Shown here: in pieces, positions 5,817-7,022 of the stretch | Position numbering within the stretch: position 1 is the stretch's first letter | Layout of the letters: every line of letters begins with the position of its first letter | From: Gemmatimonadaceae bacterium | Lineage (GTDB): Bacteria > Gemmatimonadota > Gemmatimonadetes > Gemmatimonadales > Gemmatimonadaceae | DNA: 7,022 nt | Direction: 5' to 3' | NCBI GenBank assembly: GCA_025453855.1 | Contig: JALOPO010000094.1 | Location: 1-7,022 of the forward strand | Made by a program: the position numbers and the translations under genes | The notes under the pieces: model-generated | What the model saw: the letters and a program-made list of their open reading frames with translations, nothing else | Databases searched by the model: none | Told to the model about the DNA's origin: nothing

Positions 5817-6029
5817 GCGGGCGACGCAGGGCGCGCGTGGTCGGTACGGTGCGCACCCGTTCTTCCTGCTGAACTGCCGGGCGCTGCGCGCCGAGTTTCG
5901 GAGTTGGGGAGTTCTGGAGAACGGCAGGCATGCTCGGCGTGTACCGAAATCCTCGCGGAACTCCCCAATTCCGAGACTCGGCGCGCGGCGCCCCAGCCGT
6001 TGCACGAGCATCGCGGAGCGTGCCGCGGA
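5817..6029. other. Convergent intergenic region with a large hairpin
   Basis: The region lies between the end of the plus-strand sigma operon and the end of the minus-strand phosphotransferase gene. No reading frame here looks real. It contains a 10-base perfect palindrome, GGTGCGCACC (5848-5857), and the long inverted repeat listed separately. No T-run follows the hairpin on either strand, so it is not a classic intrinsic terminator, although its placement between two gene ends fits a role in stopping transcription or protecting 3' ends. Confidence 0.6.
5880..5992 (+). repeat. Long imperfect inverted repeat (37-bp stem, 39-base loop)
   Basis: The left arm is 5880-5916 and the right arm 5956-5992. 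Aligned as reverse complements, they match at 33 of 37 positions. All four differences are transitions, and in plus-strand RNA each becomes a G-U pair, so the plus-strand transcript could form one unbroken 37-pair stem. The arm core reads GAGTTGGGGAGTT on the left and AACTCCCCAATTC on the right. No target-site duplication is seen at the ends. It could be a REP/MITE-like repetitive element, a 3'-end-protecting or Rho-independent-like structure for the sigma operon, or a structured RNA. The geometry is directly visible; the function is unknown. Confidence 0.8.
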
Positions 6030-7001
6030 TCAGGAACCGGGACCAGGCACCGCGAGCTCCGGCGCAAAGCGACCGGTGTCGAGATAGCGCCGGAGCGTGC
6101 GCTCGGTACGAGCGAGGAAGGTCGGGAGGTAGGCGCGTTCCTCGGCGTTCTCGATGCGGAGCAGGTCGTTGGCGAGGAGGAGCGCGCGAGCGGTGAGGAG
6201 CGCCTCGACGTGCTCGGCACTGGCGATCGGCGGCGCTGCGATGGTCGCGTAGCCGTCGAGCAGGGCGGCCTCGAGTCGATCGCCGCCGGGGCGCGACCGC
6301 AGGTAGTACGTGGTGATGGCGAGATCCTGCAACGGACAGGCGATCGCGCTGTCGTCGAAGTCGAAGAGCGCGAGGCGGCCACGCCGCCACTTCACGTTCC
6401 ACATGTGCAGGTCGAAGTGCGTGACGTGGTGCGGCTGCGACGCCCACAGTGCGGCGAGCATGGCCGCCGCGCGTCGGTGCACGTCGACGAAGAGCGCCTG
6501 GCGCGCCGGCGGGAGCGCGGGATGCGCGTCGACCAGGAGCGACGGCGGCTGGTGACAGAGCACGTCGTCGGCGATCGGGAACGCCGCGCCCGGTGGCGGC
6601 GACCACGTGGCGCCGTGCGCGTGCAGCCGCGCCATCGCGGCGCCGAGGGCGTGCAGGGCGGCGGGATCGTCGCGGCGCCCGAGGTCGCGGCCGGGGAGCC
6701 ACGAGAAGAGCACGGCCGGCAGGTGTCGCCCCACTTCCGATGCGTCGACGACGTGCAGGAGCGCGCCATCGGGGAGCGGCTGCGGGACGGGGAGCACGAG
6801 CGTCGTGTCGCGCGACAGCGCCGCCATCCACGCCATCTCGCCGGCGATGTTCGCTGGCGTGCGCTGCGAGGCGACGTTGAGGCGCAGCGCGAAACGCCGG
6901 CCACTCGCGTCCACGCGCCAGGTCGCATTGAAGCCGTGCGCGACGAGCCGCAGCCGGGGCGGCGACGGGAGCTCCCACGCCGCGATGGCGCGCATCGCCA
7001 C
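6030..7001 (-). CDS. APH/choline-kinase-fold phosphotransferase (SrkA / homoserine kinase II-like)
   Basis: This protein kinase-like enzyme of up to 323 residues in view has an ATP-binding N-lobe (HGFNATWRV, 22-30; FALRLN, 37-42; a probable helix-C Glu at E55). Its C-lobe has the catalytic loop HFDLHMWN (195-202; D197 as base, N202 as metal ligand) and the metal-binding LFDFDDSAIACPLQDLA (212-228; D214/D216). All key residues are present, so it should be active. The DFDD..PLQDLA pattern is closest to the SrkA/YihE and homoserine kinase II side of the family, but aminoglycoside, choline or other small-molecule substrates cannot be excluded from sequence alone. The GTG at 6999-7001 and the ATG at 6993-6995 are both possible starts. 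The frame is also open (QRRRLRA) to the window edge, so the true start may lie outside. It converges with the sigma operon and shares no obvious function with it. Confidence 0.85.
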   Translation of the reverse strand: MAMRAIAAWELPSPPRLRLVAHGFNATWRVDASGRRFALRLNVASQRTPANIAGEMAWMAALSRDTTLVLPVPQPLPDGALLHVVDASEVGRHLPAVLFSWLPGRDLGRRDDPAALHALGAAMARLHAHGATWSPPPGAAFPIADDVLCHQPPSLLVDAHPALPPARQALFVDVHRRAAAMLAALWASQPHHVTHFDLHMWNVKWRRGRLALFDFDDSAIACPLQDLAITTYYLRSRPGGDRLEAALLDGYATIAAPPIASAEHVEALLTARALLLANDLLRIENAEERAYLPTFLARTERTLRRYLDTGRFAPELAVPGPGS

Positions 7002-7022
7002 CGCGCGCAGGCGGCGCCGCTG

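Noticed and set aside
5880..5992. Insertion-sequence remnant
   Set aside because: There is no transposase fragment and no target-site duplication at the ends. A MITE-like origin is left open but not called.
3698..6382. Very long open frame (about 894 codons) on the minus strand opposite the sigma operon
   Set aside because: It is Ser/Arg/Pro/Thr-rich with no domain pattern and lies antisense to three well-supported genes. It is a GC-rich antisense shadow.
6030..7001. Aminoglycoside resistance gene
   Set aside because: The fold and catalytic motifs are shared by many kinases, and the DFDD...PLQDLA pattern leans towards SrkA/homoserine kinase II. Nothing specific to antibiotic binding is visible.

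Overview
The window is GC-rich (roughly 70 %), gene-dense bacterial chromosome, with strong G/C preference at third codon positions. It carries late menaquinone-type quinone genes next to an ECF sigma/anti-sigma pair. Together with the style of the proteins, this suggests a menaquinone-using Gemmatimonadota-like bacterium. That placement is an inference from general resemblance, not from a database search.

Left half, minus strand (read from about 3619 down to 1): ubiE/menG (quinone methyltransferase), ubiD (prenyl-FMN-dependent decarboxylase), ubiA (membrane aromatic prenyltransferase, MqnP-like), a 310-base non-coding stretch, and the first 33 codons of ubiX (flavin prenyltransferase), cut by the window edge. 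ubiD and ubiA overlap by an ATGA. UbiX makes the prenylated FMN that UbiD needs. UbiA attaches the polyprenyl tail, UbiD removes the ring carboxylate and UbiE methylates the ring. The ubiA reading frame is broken near base 528: about two dozen expected residues are missing and the frame changes, which looks like an out-of-frame deletion or an assembly error. The 310 bases between ubiA and ubiX hold a small array of 10-base repeats.

Middle (3620-3763): a short divergent promoter region.

Right half, plus strand: an ECF-type sigma-70 factor (3764-4363), a membrane anti-sigma factor with a HxxxCxxC zinc motif (4497-5084), and, three bases later, a multi-pass membrane protein (5088-5816). That last protein resembles the membrane half of bactofilin-linked membrane proteins without the bactofilin half. 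This reads as one envelope-signalling operon.

Bases 5817-6029 separate this operon from a convergent minus-strand gene and contain a 37-bp imperfect inverted repeat whose four mismatches would all be G-U pairs in plus-strand RNA. The last gene (6030 to about 7001, minus) is an aminoglycoside/choline-kinase-fold phosphotransferase of the SrkA/homoserine-kinase-II type; its start may lie beyond the window. I saw no tRNA, rRNA, CRISPR array, insertion sequence or phage gene. No wholly new multi-gene system is evident. The points most worth a second look are the ubiA deletion, the large wobble-paired hairpin, and the sigma/anti-sigma/membrane-protein trio.
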